From NCBI GenBank assembly GCA_022824465.1, contig JAJDZV010000008.1, positions 186,001 to 250,000 on the forward strand: a stretch of 64,000 nucleotides of DNA, written 5' to 3'. Position 1 is the first letter of the stretch. Every line of letters begins with the position of its first letter. A program made the position numbers and the translations under genes. This DNA comes from Anaerolineae bacterium (GTDB lineage: Bacteria; Chloroflexota; Anaerolineae; Aggregatilineales; Phototrophicaceae). Under the pieces are notes generated by a model, which saw only the letters and a program-made list of their open reading frames with translations, did no database searches and had not been told where the DNA came from. Positions 53,542-63,999 of the stretch are shown here, piece after piece.

Positions 53542-54612
53542 TCAGGCGACGAACATGGCATCGCCAAACGTATAGAAGCGATATTCGCAGTCTTTCGCAG
53601 TTTCGTACGCTTGCAGGAGATGGTCGCGCCCGGCAAATGCGCTGAGCATCATAAGCAAGGTGGAGCGCGGCAGGTGAAAGTTGGTGATCAGCGCGTCAAC
53701 CACGCGCCAGCGGTAGCCGGGGGTGATGAATAGCTCGGTGTTCGCTTCAAACGGGATCACCGGCGGTTGGGGGTTGCAGGCGCGACGAGCAGCAGGATTG
53801 GCAGGATCGCCGCCCTGGCTGAGGATTCCGGCGGTCTCCAAGGCGCGCGCGGAGGTCGTGCCAACTGCGATGATCCGGCGCCCGGTCGCCTTGGCATGGT
53901 TGATCAGGTCCGCGTTTTGCGCATCCAGACGCGCGAATTCGCTGTGAATGGCGTGCTCGTGTATGTATTCGACCGCGACCGGCTGAAATGTATCAAGCCC
54001 GATATGCAGGGTGCAGCAAGCCAGCTTGATCCCCTTGTTTTCCAGTTTCTGAAGAAGTCCAGGCGTGAAATGCAGACCAGCGGTGGGCGCCGCCGCCGAT
54101 CCTTCGCGGTCGCAGTAGACCGTTTGGTATCGTTCGTTGTCTTTGATCGCGGAGCGGATATAGGGTGGCAACGGCATTTCGCCCAGCTTCGAAAGCGTTT
54201 GACGGTCCAGCGCCCGGCTGAACTCGATAATGCGCTTCGCTCCGTCAAGCATCGCTACGACGCGACACTCCAGATCGCTTCCGTGGAAAGCCAGCAGCGC
54301 GCCACTTTTGACGTTCCTTCCGCCTACGAGAGCCTGCCAGCGCCGGGCATCGAGTTGCTTCAGCAGCAAGATCTCGACTGCTCCGCCAGTGTTGCGCTTA
54401 TGAGCGCGCATCCGCGCCGGGATCACTCGGGTGTTGTTGAGCGCCAGCACATCGCCTGGCGAGAGCATCGCCTCAATGTCGGTAAATGCGTGGTGGGAGA
54501 TTGCGCCGCTCTCTCGGTCGAGGCGCATCAAACGAGAGGCGTCGCGCTGCTCAAGCGGCTCCTGCGCGATGAATTGTGGCGGCAGATCGTAGTCAAAGTC
54601 GGCGATGTTCAT
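53542..54612 (-). CDS. queA: S-adenosylmethionine:tRNA ribosyltransferase-isomerase QueA
   Basis: Queuosine pathway: transfers ribosyl from SAM to preQ1 on tRNA. 356 residues. [34 protein letters not shown] and [17 protein letters not shown] are intact. Its ATG overlaps the ruvB stop (ATGA), as in many bacteria where ruvB and queA are neighbours. Confidence 0.97.
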   Translation of the reverse strand: MNIADFDYDLPPQFIAQEPLEQRDASRLMRLDRESGAISHHAFTDIEAMLSPGDVLALNNTRVIPARMRAHKRNTGGAVEILLLKQLDARRWQALVGGRNVKSGALLAFHGSDLECRVVAMLDGAKRIIEFSRALDRQTLSKLGEMPLPPYIRSAIKDNERYQTVYCDREGSAAAPTAGLHFTPGLLQKLENKGIKLACCTLHIGLDTFQPVAVEYIHEHAIHSEFARLDAQNADLINHAKATGRRIIAVGTTSARALETAGILSQGGDPANPAARRACNPQPPVIPFEANTELFITPGYRWRVVDALITNFHLPRSTLLMMLSAFAGRDHLLQAYETAKDCEYRFYTFGDAMFVA

Positions 54613-55634
54613 AGCAGGCGCTGCTGCCCGGCGTCGTCGATGTACTCGATACCGAGATGAGCGTAGGCATGCCGCGTGCAGGTCCTTCCGCGCGGCGTCC
54701 GATCGATGAAGCCAAGTTGAATTAGATAGGGTTCGTAGACATCCATAATTGTCGCGCGGTCTTCGCTGATCGCGGCGGCTATCGTATCGAGGCCCACCGG
54801 TCCGCCGCCGAATTTCTCGATGATGACGCGCAGGATGCGGCGATCGACATCATCCAAGCCTAGTTCATCGATTTCCATCAGCGCCAGCGCGTCGTAGGCG
54901 GCGTCAAGCGTGATATCGCCATCAGCGCGCGCCTCGGCATAGTCTCTGACGCGGCGCAGCAGCCGCAAGCCCGCTCGCGGCGTACCGCGCGAACGCCTAG
55001 CGATTTCGTCGGCGGCATCATCGCTGATTTGAACTTCCAGCATGCCGGCGGCGCGGCGAAGGATCTGCTCAATCGCCGACTGCTCGTAGAAATCGAGCCG
55101 GAAGCGCGCGCCGAATCTATCGCGCAGGGGACCCGCCAGCAGCGCCAGCCGCGTAGTCGCGCCGATGACAGTGAATCGCGGCAGGTTCAGTCGTAAGTTT
55201 TTCGCCGCCGGTCCCTTGCCGATGACAATATCAAGCACGAAATCTTCCATAGCCGGATAAAGTATCTCTTCAACGGCTTTGCCCAGGCGATGGACTTCAT
55301 CAATGAAGAGGATGTCGCCTTTTTTGAGATGCGTTAAGATGGCGGCGAGGTCTCCGGCGCGCTCGATTGCTGGTCCAGCGGTGACACGAATGTTGCCCTG
55401 CACTTCATTGGAGATTACGAAAGCCAGCGAGGTCTTGCCCAGACCCGGCGGACCGTAAAACAGGATGTGATCAATCGGCTCGGCGCGCCCCGCCGCCGCT
55501 TCAATGATGATGCTTAGGTTTTCGCGAACGCGATCCTGCCCGACCATGTCAGCCAGTCGCTGCGGACGCAAGGCGAAGTTTTCGCGTTCACGCTTGCGCT
55601 GCTGCCCGCTTACCACGCGTTGGTCGTCGCTCAT
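54609..55634 (-). CDS. ruvB: RuvB, Holliday junction branch-migration ATPase
   Basis: 341 residues. [18 protein letters not shown], Walker [13 protein letters not shown], Walker [10 protein letters not shown], the arginine finger region [16 protein letters not shown], and the winged-helix C-terminus with [23 protein letters not shown] are complete. Works with RuvA and RuvC (29.7-30.8 kb). Own promoter at 55667-55694. Confidence 0.98.
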   Translation of the reverse strand: MSDDQRVVSGQQRKRERENFALRPQRLADMVGQDRVRENLSIIIEAAAGRAEPIDHILFYGPPGLGKTSLAFVISNEVQGNIRVTAGPAIERAGDLAAILTHLKKGDILFIDEVHRLGKAVEEILYPAMEDFVLDIVIGKGPAAKNLRLNLPRFTVIGATTRLALLAGPLRDRFGARFRLDFYEQSAIEQILRRAAGMLEVQISDDAADEIARRSRGTPRAGLRLLRRVRDYAEARADGDITLDAAYDALALMEIDELGLDDVDRRILRVIIEKFGGGPVGLDTIAAAISEDRATIMDVYEPYLIQLGFIDRTPRGRTCTRHAYAHLGIEYIDDAGQQRLL

Positions 55635-55666
55635 TGCTCATAGCCTGTTTCAGCCTGCCGCCACCG

Positions 55667-55694
55667 AGTATAGACGAGCGACTAGCCGTTTCAA
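55667..55694 (-). promoter_or_regulatory. Promoter of ruvB-queA
   Basis: Minus strand: TTGAAA (55694-55689), 16 bases, TATACT (55672-55667). Confidence 0.65.
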
Positions 55695-55701
55695 TGCTTG
55701 C

Positions 55702-55730
55702 TTTACACAGCGCCCGCCAACTCGTACACT
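55702..55730 (+). promoter_or_regulatory. Promoter of upp
   Basis: TTTACA (55702-55707), 17 bases, TACACT (55725-55730). Back to back with the ruvB promoter, eight bases apart. Confidence 0.65.
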
Positions 55731-55765
55731 TATTTGTGAACCGATGCCGAAAGGACGAAGAGCTT

Positions 55766-56392
55766 ATGTCATCCAATCTGCAGGTTTCCTCTCATCCGCT
55801 GGTGAAACATAAACTTACGCGACTGCGCGACATCGCTACGGATCATCGCAATTTTCGCGAGCTAGCGCGCGAGTTGGCGCTGCTGCTCTGCTACGAAGCG
55901 ACGCTTGACTTGGCGCTGGCTCCAAGCGCAGTGCAGACGCCTATGGGGGAGGCAGCCGGCTGGGAAGCGCGAGAGGTCATCGGAGTCGTGCCGATCTTGC
56001 GCGCTGGATTGGGTCTCGTTGACGGCATCCAGGAGCTCCTGCCCAACGTACAAGTTTGGCATATCGGTCTTTACCGCGATGAAGCAACGCTGCGCCCGGT
56101 CGAGTATTACAACCGACTGCCGGGCGAACCGACCGTTCAGCTTTGCCTGGTCCTTGATCCGATGCTGGCGACCGGCGGCTCCGCGATCGCCACGGTCGGC
56201 ATTCTAAAGCGCTGGGGCGCCAAACGCATCAAGTTTGTGGGCATATTGGCCGCGCCCGAGGGCGTCGAGGCGCTACACGCGGCGCATCCGGACGTGGATA
56301 TCCACGTCGGCGAGTTGGACGAGCGCCTCAACGACATCGGTTTTATCGTGCCTGGCTTGGGCGATGCCGGCGATCGGATGTTTGGCACCTGA
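55766..56392 (+). CDS. upp: Uracil phosphoribosyltransferase
   Basis: Salvages uracil to UMP using PRPP. 208 residues from the ATG at 55766, equal to the normal length; the frame is open further upstream but not homologous. [20 protein letters not shown] and the PRPP-binding [13 protein letters not shown] are intact. Its stop overlaps the next ATG by one base (TGATG). Confidence 0.96.
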   Translation: MSSNLQVSSHPLVKHKLTRLRDIATDHRNFRELARELALLLCYEATLDLALAPSAVQTPMGEAAGWEAREVIGVVPILRAGLGLVDGIQELLPNVQVWHIGLYRDEATLRPVEYYNRLPGEPTVQLCLVLDPMLATGGSAIATVGILKRWGAKRIKFVGILAAPEGVEALHAAHPDVDIHVGELDERLNDIGFIVPGLGDAGDRMFGT

Positions 56393-57435
56393 TGCTGACG
56401 CAGTTCGCCTTTGTGATCGTCTTCAATGCAGCCTTGGCAAGCGCGCTGCTGACAGTGCCGCTGGCGCGCGCGCTTAGTTTTCGCTTCAAGATCATTTCCG
56501 TGCCGGGGGGCCGCCGCCAAGAACCGACGCCGATGGCGAAGATGGGAGGCCTGGTGATCTTTGTTGGCTTTGTCGTTGGCATCCTCCTGGCGCAATTTGT
56601 CGCAGTTGAGCGGCAAGATCCCAACGAGATAACACGCCTCGCGGGCTTGGTCATAGGCAGCGTCGTCATCGCGCTTCTCGGTATCGCTGATGACGCATTT
56701 GATCTGAACTACGTGCAGATTTTTTTGGGCCAGGCGCTAACGTCAGCCATCGCGATCGCCTTTCAGATCTTCATCGCATTCTTTAACAATCCCTTGACGG
56801 GCGCGCAGACTGATCCATGGTCGCCTGTCGTCACTGTAGCGCTAACGCTTTTCTGGCTGGTCCTGATGATGAATACTGTGAACTTGCTTGACGGCTCGGA
56901 TGGCTTGGCCGGCGGCATCGCATTGATTGCCGGCATCGTGCTATTTGTGAATAGCGCGCTGCTGCAACAGCCGCCCCAGACGAGCGTGAGTCTGCTGCCG
57001 CTGGCCTTGACGGGCTCGCTGGCAGGATTCCTCATGCACAACTTTTATCCGGCGCGCATCTACATGGGCGGCAGCGCCTGGTTTCTCGGCTACGCGCTCG
57101 GATCGCTGAGCATCATTGGCGGCGCCAAAATGGCTACGATTCTGCTCGTCATGGGCTTGCCGCTGATGGACCTGGGCTGGCAGATTGTCAACCGGCTGCG
57201 TCATGGCGCCAATCCCTTCCGGGGCGACCGCGGTCATCTGCACTTTCGCCTGCTGGACTCGGGCATTCTGACGCCTCGGCAATTGGCGCTGTCGTATTAT
57301 GCCTTCTGCGCCTGTTTCGGCGTCCTCACCTTGGTAACCACCAGCGAAATGTTCAAGTTTATCGCCTTTGCCGTCATGCTCATCTGTATCGCAATCGGGT
57401 TCATCGCCCTGGGTCGAAGCGCCGACGCGGAATAG
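56392..57435 (+). CDS. WecA/MraY-type polyprenyl-phosphate sugar transferase
   Basis: 347 residues with about ten membrane segments. Moves a sugar-phosphate from a UDP-sugar to undecaprenyl phosphate. Asp-rich GIADDAFDL, catalytic NLLDGSDGLAGG and the cytoplasmic GDRGHLHFRLLDSG with its HxH are intact, placing it in the WecA/TagO group rather than MraY. Coupled to upp (TGATG), and convergent with the next gene one base apart. Confidence 0.88.
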   Translation: MLTQFAFVIVFNAALASALLTVPLARALSFRFKIISVPGGRRQEPTPMAKMGGLVIFVGFVVGILLAQFVAVERQDPNEITRLAGLVIGSVVIALLGIADDAFDLNYVQIFLGQALTSAIAIAFQIFIAFFNNPLTGAQTDPWSPVVTVALTLFWLVLMMNTVNLLDGSDGLAGGIALIAGIVLFVNSALLQQPPQTSVSLLPLALTGSLAGFLMHNFYPARIYMGGSAWFLGYALGSLSIIGGAKMATILLVMGLPLMDLGWQIVNRLRHGANPFRGDRGHLHFRLLDSGILTPRQLALSYYAFCACFGVLTLVTTSEMFKFIAFAVMLICIAIGFIALGRSADAE

Positions 57436-57436
57436 A

Positions 57437-58948
57437 TCAGCGCTCGTCGTCATAGAATCCTTCGCCATCGTTGCGCTCCGCCATGTCGTCTTGTAAGGCG
57501 GAGTATTCCAGTTCGCCGCTGTCGTTAACCGTTTCGGGCTGCCTGGCGCGCTCAGCACGGGCAGAAGGCTTCGGGGCAGGGCGGGTGCGGCTGCGATATT
57601 GTTCGCGTTTGCTCGGCGCCATTCGCGAGCCCGTTTGCGGGACCGGTTCCGCCGTCAGCTTCTGGTCCTCCTGCGCGCCTGGCTCGAGCGGCGACGCGTC
57701 AGCCGCAGGCTCGTCAGCACGCGAAGTCATGCGAAATGGCCGTGCGAAGGGTTCCGTCACATCCGGCTCCGCCTGATCAGACCAAGACGCGCGTCTTTCG
57801 CCTGCGAACGCCGAATTCACGAAGGGCCGCGGGAAAGGCGCTTCTACAGAATCAGGCGGAGACTTGGATGCCATGTTGCGTGACCTGGTCGGATTGGGCA
57901 TAGGCTCCGACGGCGGATTGTCGGTGTCAGCGTCGGCGGAATCACCCTCGACAAAAGATGGCGCGGGAGACTCGAGGCTTGATGTTGCATCGTCGTCGGT
58001 CCAGCGGTTATTGTTTTGTTCGTCAGGCATGATTACGGAGACGACGCTGCGGCTGACGGGCTCTCTTCCCGGCGGACCCGGAATGGGCAGTTTGACCTCG
58101 TAAATCGAGTTGAGCGACGGCGCCGACGCGCGCGTCTGGACAGGCGAGTTGGCCTCTCGCGGGCTTCGACTGTCGCACGTATTGGGCTCCAGCGTCGATT
58201 TGGGCGTCGTCGTGATCAATTTTCCGTCGCGGAAGGTCGCGCGCCGGTCGGAGGCGCTTTCAATCAGCGATTCAAGAGCGCCGAGGAAGGCAAGGGCGCA
58301 GATGTTGACAAGTGTGATCGGAGCGATTATGAGTCCGACGCCGCGCAGCATCGCCTCGACGGCGGCGCCGATTGCAGGATAAGCTGCGCCGCCGATTCGC
58401 CAGGCGCCCAGAGCCAGGACCGGCGCTATAGCCAGTACAAGCGCCGTTTCGCGCCGGACGCGGCTTTGGGAGCGCCGGGGAAACATGGTGTTGGCGATGA
58501 CAAACGCCATATAGAACCACAGCCAGACATCGGCGGCGCCGGTGAAGGTCCGCAGCGCCGCGAGAAGTCCCTCAGCCGAACCATCCGTAGCGAGCGCTAG
58601 AATCGCCTCCCAGCGGAAAACCCTCGCGGAAATCGCCCAAAGCGCAAGCGTGCCGACCGCCAGCGGGCACAGGCCAATAACTATGCGTTTGACAGGTCCG
58701 ACGTCATTCGCCAAGCGGATGAAATTCAGGCGCAGCTCGCCAAGGTCTTGCGTCTCGGGGAAGCCTATCGCCCTTTCGGCGCGCGCATTGAGCACAAACG
58801 CCGCCAACCAACGCGTCGCCTCATGCAATGTGATGCCAGGCAAGAAGAAGATATAGTAAATGATAGTGGTCGTCTGCAAGCTGTTGCTGAGCAGCCAGCC
58901 GATTTTGAAGATATGCTGGTGCAGCCAGCGCTCGACCTGACGGAACAA
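57437..58948 (-). CDS. Membrane protein with long disordered C-terminus, start uncertain
   Basis: 503 residues from a TTG at 58948; the true start may be further upstream (see finding). About five hydrophobic segments in residues 15-240, then a long acidic, Pro- and Ser-rich cytoplasmic tail (about 250-503). The first helix has LPGITLHEATRWLAAF, resembling the HExxH helix of M50-type membrane proteases but with Arg where the second His would be, so metal binding is doubtful. Unknown function; 58 bases after tpiA. Confidence 0.7.
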   Translation of the reverse strand: MFRQVERWLHQHIFKIGWLLSNSLQTTTIIYYIFFLPGITLHEATRWLAAFVLNARAERAIGFPETQDLGELRLNFIRLANDVGPVKRIVIGLCPLAVGTLALWAISARVFRWEAILALATDGSAEGLLAALRTFTGAADVWLWFYMAFVIANTMFPRRSQSRVRRETALVLAIAPVLALGAWRIGGAAYPAIGAAVEAMLRGVGLIIAPITLVNICALAFLGALESLIESASDRRATFRDGKLITTTPKSTLEPNTCDSRSPREANSPVQTRASAPSLNSIYEVKLPIPGPPGREPVSRSVVSVIMPDEQNNNRWTDDDATSSLESPAPSFVEGDSADADTDNPPSEPMPNPTRSRNMASKSPPDSVEAPFPRPFVNSAFAGERRASWSDQAEPDVTEPFARPFRMTSRADEPAADASPLEPGAQEDQKLTAEPVPQTGSRMAPSKREQYRSRTRPAPKPSARAERARQPETVNDSGELEYSALQDDMAERNDGEGFYDDER

Positions 58949-59006
58949 GACGAAGAGCAGCCCCAGCCCAAAGGCGAAGGCGAGGAAATCAAGCTCTTTC
59001 AGACTG

Positions 59007-59777
59007 TCATCCCTTCACTCGCGCCGCAATTTCGATCAATGCCGTGAAGTCATCCACCTGGAGCGAAGCGCCGCCTACAAGCGCGCCGTCGATATTCGGT
59101 TGCGACATGAACTCTTCCATGTTTCCGGGTTTCACACTGCCGCCATATTGAATGCGGATGCTGCTGGCAACCGCGTCATCGTATAGCGCGGCAATAGTAT
59201 CGCGCACGGCAGACTTGATGATCGCGTCGGCCATGCTGCCGCTCGCGCTTAAGCCGGTTCCGATCGCCCAGATGGGTTCATAGGCGATGACTACATTTGC
59301 CATGTCGCGCGCGCTGACACCCGCGAGCGCCGCTTTGACTTGCGACTGAACAAAGTCGACCGTTTCGCCCGCTTGATTTTGTTCGAGGCTCTCGCCCACC
59401 GCGATAATCGGACGCAGTCCCGCTGCAAGTATCGCTTTGGCTTTACGGTTTACGTTTACGTCGGTTTCATTGAGAAAAGCCCGGCATTCTGAGTGTCCGA
59501 TGATGACGTAGTTGACATATGGGCGCAGCATCTCGGCCGACACTTGTGAGGTGTAGGCGCCTTGGGGAGCCCAATGGCCGTCCTGCGCCGCCACCTGCAG
59601 CGGGGCGCCATGCGCGGCCACAGCCACGGCCGCCAACGCCAGGAAGGTCGGCGCGAGCACGCGTTCAACGCTGTCGTAGCCAGCGACTCGCGGCGCAAGC
59701 TCGTTGACGAAGGCGACCGCTTCATTAGGCGACTTGTGCATTTTCCAGTTGCCGCAGATGATGGGTGTTCTTGGCAT
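59007..59777 (-). CDS. tpiA: Triosephosphate isomerase
   Basis: Interconverts glyceraldehyde-3-phosphate and DHAP. 256 residues. GNWKMHKS, catalytic His in IIGHSECR, catalytic Glu in AYEPIWAIGTG and the GGSVKPGNMEEF phosphate loop are present. The normally invariant GHSERR reads GHSECR, an Arg-to-Cys change beside the catalytic site. GGGAG lies seven bases before the ATG. Confidence 0.96.
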   Translation of the reverse strand: MPRTPIICGNWKMHKSPNEAVAFVNELAPRVAGYDSVERVLAPTFLALAAVAVAAHGAPLQVAAQDGHWAPQGAYTSQVSAEMLRPYVNYVIIGHSECRAFLNETDVNVNRKAKAILAAGLRPIIAVGESLEQNQAGETVDFVQSQVKAALAGVSARDMANVVIAYEPIWAIGTGLSASGSMADAIIKSAVRDTIAALYDDAVASSIRIQYGGSVKPGNMEEFMSQPNIDGALVGGASLQVDDFTALIEIAARVKG

Positions 59778-60112
59778 GGTCGTCTCCCGGTTTCCATCGG
59801 CTGATATCAGCCATTGTAGCAGCGAATCTCTTGCGATTGTCGTGGCGGGACGGCCATTTCAGTGGCGAACGCGGAGCAATTGCCTGGCCGCCGATGACGG
59901 CCGCAATGAAGTTTGACGCCGAAGACCATTAGCGCACTCGCAGACCTTGCAGCATAGTCAATCCGCTGGCCGGTCAATGCGGGCGCTCCTTGGATTCATA
60001 ATCGCGTCGCGCATGCGTGTCACGGGGTTGGCATTACGTAGACTCAGCGAAGTTTGTGCAGCTCTACATTGGACGCGGGCGCCCGGACGGCGATCGTATT
60101 TATCGCAATTTC
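59778..60112. other. 335-base gap between pgk and tpiA
   Basis: No gene or clear promoter can be supported here. It contains GC-rich dyads such as GGGCGCCC near 60078-60085, in the region downstream of pgk, but no T-run makes a firm terminator. Confidence 0.45.
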
Positions 60113-61300
60113 TTAACGATCGGCCAGAGCGACGATGCCGGGCAGATCTTTGCCTTCCAGCAGCTCGAGGCTGGCGCCGCCGCCAGTTGAGATATGCGAC
60201 ATCTGTCCGGCAAGACCGGCCTGCTCGACGGCCGCAGCCGAGTCGCCGCCGCCGATGATGGTGATGGCGCCGCGCTCCGTTTGAGCCGCCAGCGCCTTCG
60301 CCAGGCCGAACGTGCCTTCGGCGAAGCTGGGAAGTTCAAAAACCCCCATGGGTCCGTTCCAGACGATTGTCTTCGCGTCACTCAGCGCCGTCGCGAAGGC
60401 GTTGACCGTGGCGGGACCAATATCGAGCGACTGCCAGCCCAAGGGCACATCTCGGTCGACGCCGATGATCCGCTGTTTGCTGCTATCGCTGAAGTCGTCG
60501 GCGATGCGCTGATCAAGCGGCAGCATCAGCTTGTGGCCCTGGGAGGAAAGCAGTTCGCGCGCGATATCCAGCGCCTCCTGCTCGACCAAGGAGTCTGCCA
60601 TTTCCCGCCCTTGCGCGGCGAAGAAGGTGTTAGCCATCCCACCGCCGATCAGCAAGGCATCGACCTTGCCGAGCAGCGCCTCAATAACTTCGATCTTGTC
60701 CGAGACTTTGGCGCCGCCCAAGATTGCGACGAAGGGTCGCTGCGGCGAAGCCAGCGCGGTGGCGAGATAATCGAGTTCCTTTTCCAGGAGCAAGCCGGCC
60801 ACCGCGGTAAGATGGGCGGCCACGCCGACGTTGGAGGCATGGGCGCGATGCGCTGTGCCGAAGGCGTCGTTGACGAAGATATCACCGTGCCGGGAAAGCT
60901 GGGCGGCAAAGGCGGCGTCGTTTTTCGTTTCCCCGTCGTGGAAACGCGTATTCTCGAGCAGGATTAGGCCGCCGGTTGGCAAAGCGGCGACGGCGGCCGA
61001 CGCTTCCTCTCCAATGCAATCGTCCGCGAAGGCGACAGCTCGGTCCAGGCGTTCAGCCAAGGCGCGCGCAACTGGCGCCAATGACAATTCCGGGAGTCTT
61101 TGACCTTTGGGACGCCCTAAATGAGACATGAGCGCGACCGATCGCGGTTGCTGGTCCAGAATGTAATTGATGGTCGGCAAGGCGGCGACGATGCGCGTAT
61201 CGTCGGTGATGCGGTCATCGGAAAGCGGCACGTTGAAATCGGCTCGCATCAGTACGCGCTTGCCCGTCAGGTCGATATCACGCACGGTCATTTTCTTCAT
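60113..61300 (-). CDS. pgk: Phosphoglycerate kinase
   Basis: 395 residues. [50 protein letters not shown] and the C-terminal [10 protein letters not shown] nucleotide loop are intact. Follows gap by 72 bases and precedes tpiA on the same strand, a standard glycolytic cluster. Confidence 0.98.
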   Translation of the reverse strand: MKKMTVRDIDLTGKRVLMRADFNVPLSDDRITDDTRIVAALPTINYILDQQPRSVALMSHLGRPKGQRLPELSLAPVARALAERLDRAVAFADDCIGEEASAAVAALPTGGLILLENTRFHDGETKNDAAFAAQLSRHGDIFVNDAFGTAHRAHASNVGVAAHLTAVAGLLLEKELDYLATALASPQRPFVAILGGAKVSDKIEVIEALLGKVDALLIGGGMANTFFAAQGREMADSLVEQEALDIARELLSSQGHKLMLPLDQRIADDFSDSSKQRIIGVDRDVPLGWQSLDIGPATVNAFATALSDAKTIVWNGPMGVFELPSFAEGTFGLAKALAAQTERGAITIIGGGDSAAAVEQAGLAGQMSHISTGGGASLELLEGKDLPGIVALADR

Positions 61301-61372
61301 GTCGATTTACCTACCATCAACGTAAGCGGTGAGGGCAGAAGTCTCGCCAACAGCGTCGCACGGTAATGAGCG

Positions 61373-62380
61373 CTACAAGCGTTCACCGATAAAGTTGGCA
61401 AGATCGGCCGTACGGCAGGAATAGCCCCATTCATTGTCATACCAGGTGATAACTTTGACCAGGTTGCCGGCCACGTCGGTCGCCAGCGCGTCGACTATGC
61501 TGGAATGCGGATTGCCGACGTAGTCAATGGAAACCAGCGGTTCGTGGGAGACATCAAGGTAGCCGTTCATTGGTCCGGCAGCGGCTTCTTCCATAGCGTC
61601 GATTAGCTCGGCTTTGCTTGGCGCGCGGTCGACGCTGGCGACAAAATCGACCAGGGACCCGGTCGGCGTCGGGACGCGAACCGCCATGCCGTCGAACTTG
61701 CCATCTAGCTCCGGCACAACCAGCGCCACCGCCTGCGCCGCGCCGGTGGTGGTGGGAATCATGTTGACGGCGGCAGCGCGCGCACGACGCATATCAGAGT
61801 GGGGCAGGTCCAGGATCCGCTGGTCGGTCGTATAACTGTGAATCGTAGTCATGAAGCCTTGCTGAATGCCAAAGGCGTCATTGACCACTTTGGCCGGCGG
61901 CGCCAAGCAATTGGTGGTGCAAGACGCGTTTGAAAGCACGTGATGAGCAGCCGCGTCGTACTTGTCCTGATTGACGCCGAGCACGATCGTGATGTCCTCG
62001 CCTTTAGCTGGCGCGGAGATAATTACCTTGTTAGCGCCAGCGGCGATGTGCTTTGACGCGCTGGCTTTGTCACGGAAGATGCCGGTGCTCTCGATGACTA
62101 TCTCGACTCCCAATTCGCCCCAGGGCAACTCGGCTGGATCCCGTTCAGAAAGCGCCTTTATTTCGTTGCCATCGACGATCAGCGCTCCATTGGCGACTTC
62201 GACCGCGCCGGGATAGACACCGTAATTCGAGTCATAGCGGAAAAGATGCGCCATCGTCTGCAAGTCGCCAAGATCATTGAAGGCGACGACTTCCAGATCA
62301 TTTGCGTAACGCTCAAGCATCGCCTTTAGTACTTGGCGACCAATTCGTCCGAATCCGTTTATGCCGACGCGAACGGTCAT
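61373..62380 (-). CDS. gap: Glyceraldehyde-3-phosphate dehydrogenase, type I
   Basis: 335 residues from the ATG at 62380 with AAGGAG eight bases upstream. [15 protein letters not shown], the active-site [12 protein letters not shown] (C154) and NEWGYS are intact. The AFNDLGD end of strand 2 looks NAD-type. First gene of gap-pgk-tpiA. Confidence 0.98.
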   Translation of the reverse strand: MTVRVGINGFGRIGRQVLKAMLERYANDLEVVAFNDLGDLQTMAHLFRYDSNYGVYPGAVEVANGALIVDGNEIKALSERDPAELPWGELGVEIVIESTGIFRDKASASKHIAAGANKVIISAPAKGEDITIVLGVNQDKYDAAAHHVLSNASCTTNCLAPPAKVVNDAFGIQQGFMTTIHSYTTDQRILDLPHSDMRRARAAAVNMIPTTTGAAQAVALVVPELDGKFDGMAVRVPTPTGSLVDFVASVDRAPSKAELIDAMEEAAAGPMNGYLDVSHEPLVSIDYVGNPHSSIVDALATDVAGNLVKVITWYDNEWGYSCRTADLANFIGERL

Positions 62381-62592
62381 TTGCAATTCTCCTTGTTCTT
62401 GTCACCAACTGCCGCTATCGCAATGCCCCAAGCTTAGTACAGGACAGATGATAATTGAATGCTGAAACGCGCATGGCATGTTTCGCGCGGTTGACGCGCT
62501 TCGGCTCCGAGAGAGTCGGCGGCAGAGGTGTTTGCTTTCGGACGGGCGACATTGCGCGGCGGACAAGAGCTGGTGCGCGCAGGTCCTTCCGC

Positions 62593-63489
62593 CTATCCGG
62601 ATGTCAACAATTCGCTGAGCCGGACTGGCTGAAGATTCCAGTCGTCGAGGAATGCCTTGATACGGTCGATAGCCAGGTAGGAAGATTCGAGGGTGTGATG
62701 CAGGATGATCGTGCCGGGCCGCATGTACGTCTCGTAGCTGTTCATAATCACGTTAACGCATCGGTTGACGCAACTTGACTTAATGCAAATCGGGTCGTGC
62801 AGAGTCCTTGATTGAGTATCCGCGTGATATTCGTCGGTGGTCAGGCAGCCGTCAGCGTCTTCTCTTTTGCAGCGCCAGACACAAATCGCGTCCTGAGAAT
62901 CCAAGCCCCACAGGACTAGAGGAATGCCATATCTGACAGCAAGCTCCTTCAGCGCGTCGGTGACCACACCGTAGGGCGGGCGAATGCCAATGGGTTTGAA
63001 ATTGGAGCCGAGGGCGCGGCGCATGACCTCAAGCGACGGTTCCATTTCCTCGTCGATGAGCTGCTGCAAGCTGAAGTCGCGGATATCGCGATGGGTATGG
63101 AGGTGACAGCCGAATTCGTGCCCCATGTCCCGCATGCGCGCGTACATATTCTGATAGCCGCTTAGGGGGCGTACGAGATTGTTGCGGACGGCGAAGCCCA
63201 CCGGAAACAACGTCAAGCGGATATTCAGACGATGGTATTCGCGGCAGATCTTCCAGGAGTAATATTCGCTCCACATGTCGTCAAAACTCAGGCAGACTTT
63301 TCGCTCGTTGGTGCGCACGTGTCGGATAACGCGCGCTTGGCTCGCGGTCGACGATTGCTCGCCAAGGCCGGAATTAGCCAGTGTGGTCAGTTCGCTCCCC
63401 AATATTGAGCCAGCAACGATTCCTGCGCCCAGGCGCATGAATTGCCGCCGCGAAATGTTCGATAGCGAGTGCATGTCTGAGTTTGGCAT
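62593..63489 (-). CDS. TAT-exported polysaccharide deacetylase (NodB fold)
   Basis: 298 residues from the ATG with GAGG eight bases upstream (63489). A twin-arginine signal SRRQFM (13-18) precedes a hydrophobic stretch to about 40, so the protein goes out folded. The NodB-type domain has SFDDMW (D70, D71), HLHTHRD (H129, H131, H133), RPPYG and LVLWGLDSQD. Three cysteine pairs in the last third may form disulfides. Likely deacetylates a wall or capsule sugar. Confidence 0.85.
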   Translation of the reverse strand: MPNSDMHSLSNISRRQFMRLGAGIVAGSILGSELTTLANSGLGEQSSTASQARVIRHVRTNERKVCLSFDDMWSEYYSWKICREYHRLNIRLTLFPVGFAVRNNLVRPLSGYQNMYARMRDMGHEFGCHLHTHRDIRDFSLQQLIDEEMEPSLEVMRRALGSNFKPIGIRPPYGVVTDALKELAVRYGIPLVLWGLDSQDAICVWRCKREDADGCLTTDEYHADTQSRTLHDPICIKSSCVNRCVNVIMNSYETYMRPGTIILHHTLESSYLAIDRIKAFLDDWNLQPVRLSELLTSG

Positions 63490-63636
63490 GAATAACGCCT
63501 CTATTAGTACACGAAGACCAGACTTTAACTCATTGCCTGCTGCTTTCTCAACTAGCGCGCGGCAGCAAACCAGGGCAAAGCCGGCGCCCAGTCTGTCGTA
63601 AGGGCGCACTTTTGCAATTGCGCGCCCAAGATGGAC

Positions 63637-63999
63637 TTACCGTTGATATCGTCTCCAGATCTTGAGCAGGAGAAGTATCAAGATTGCTGAAGCAGCCGCG
63701 AAGCCGCCGATGAACAGGGCGGCGTCCACGAAGAGCTGTTCGGGATAGAGCCGGATTAGGCTGTCCGAATAGGGGAAGCGCCAAGTGCCGGCCGTGAAGA
63801 ACAGCCGGTGAAAGGCATCAAAGGCGCGATCCCAAGCCGCGGCCGCAAGCGTCGCCAGAACCAGAACTAAAGCGAGCGTTATGATTGCGCCGCGCCGGAG
63901 ACCGTCTCGGTGTATGCGCCAAAGCGCAGCGCGATATTGCGTGGCAAGCGGCAGAAAATATGCAAGCAGAAGTCCGGTTACTGCCAAAATGAGGGACAG
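63637..63999 (-). CDS. DUF1461/TIGR01906 membrane protein, 5' end outside window
   Basis: The frame is open to the right edge; the TTG at 63987 lies inside a membrane helix and is not a trusted start. The visible 120 residues have four hydrophobic segments and the motif FHRLFFTAGTWRFPYSDSLIRLYPEQLFVD, typical of the family that includes the lipoprotein acyl-shift enzyme Lit. Function here unknown. Confidence 0.75.
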   Translation of the reverse strand: MSLILAVTGLLLAYFLPLATQYRAALWRIHRDGLRRGAIITLALVLVLATLAAAAWDRAFDAFHRLFFTAGTWRFPYSDSLIRLYPEQLFVDAALFIGGFAAASAILILLLLKIWRRYQR

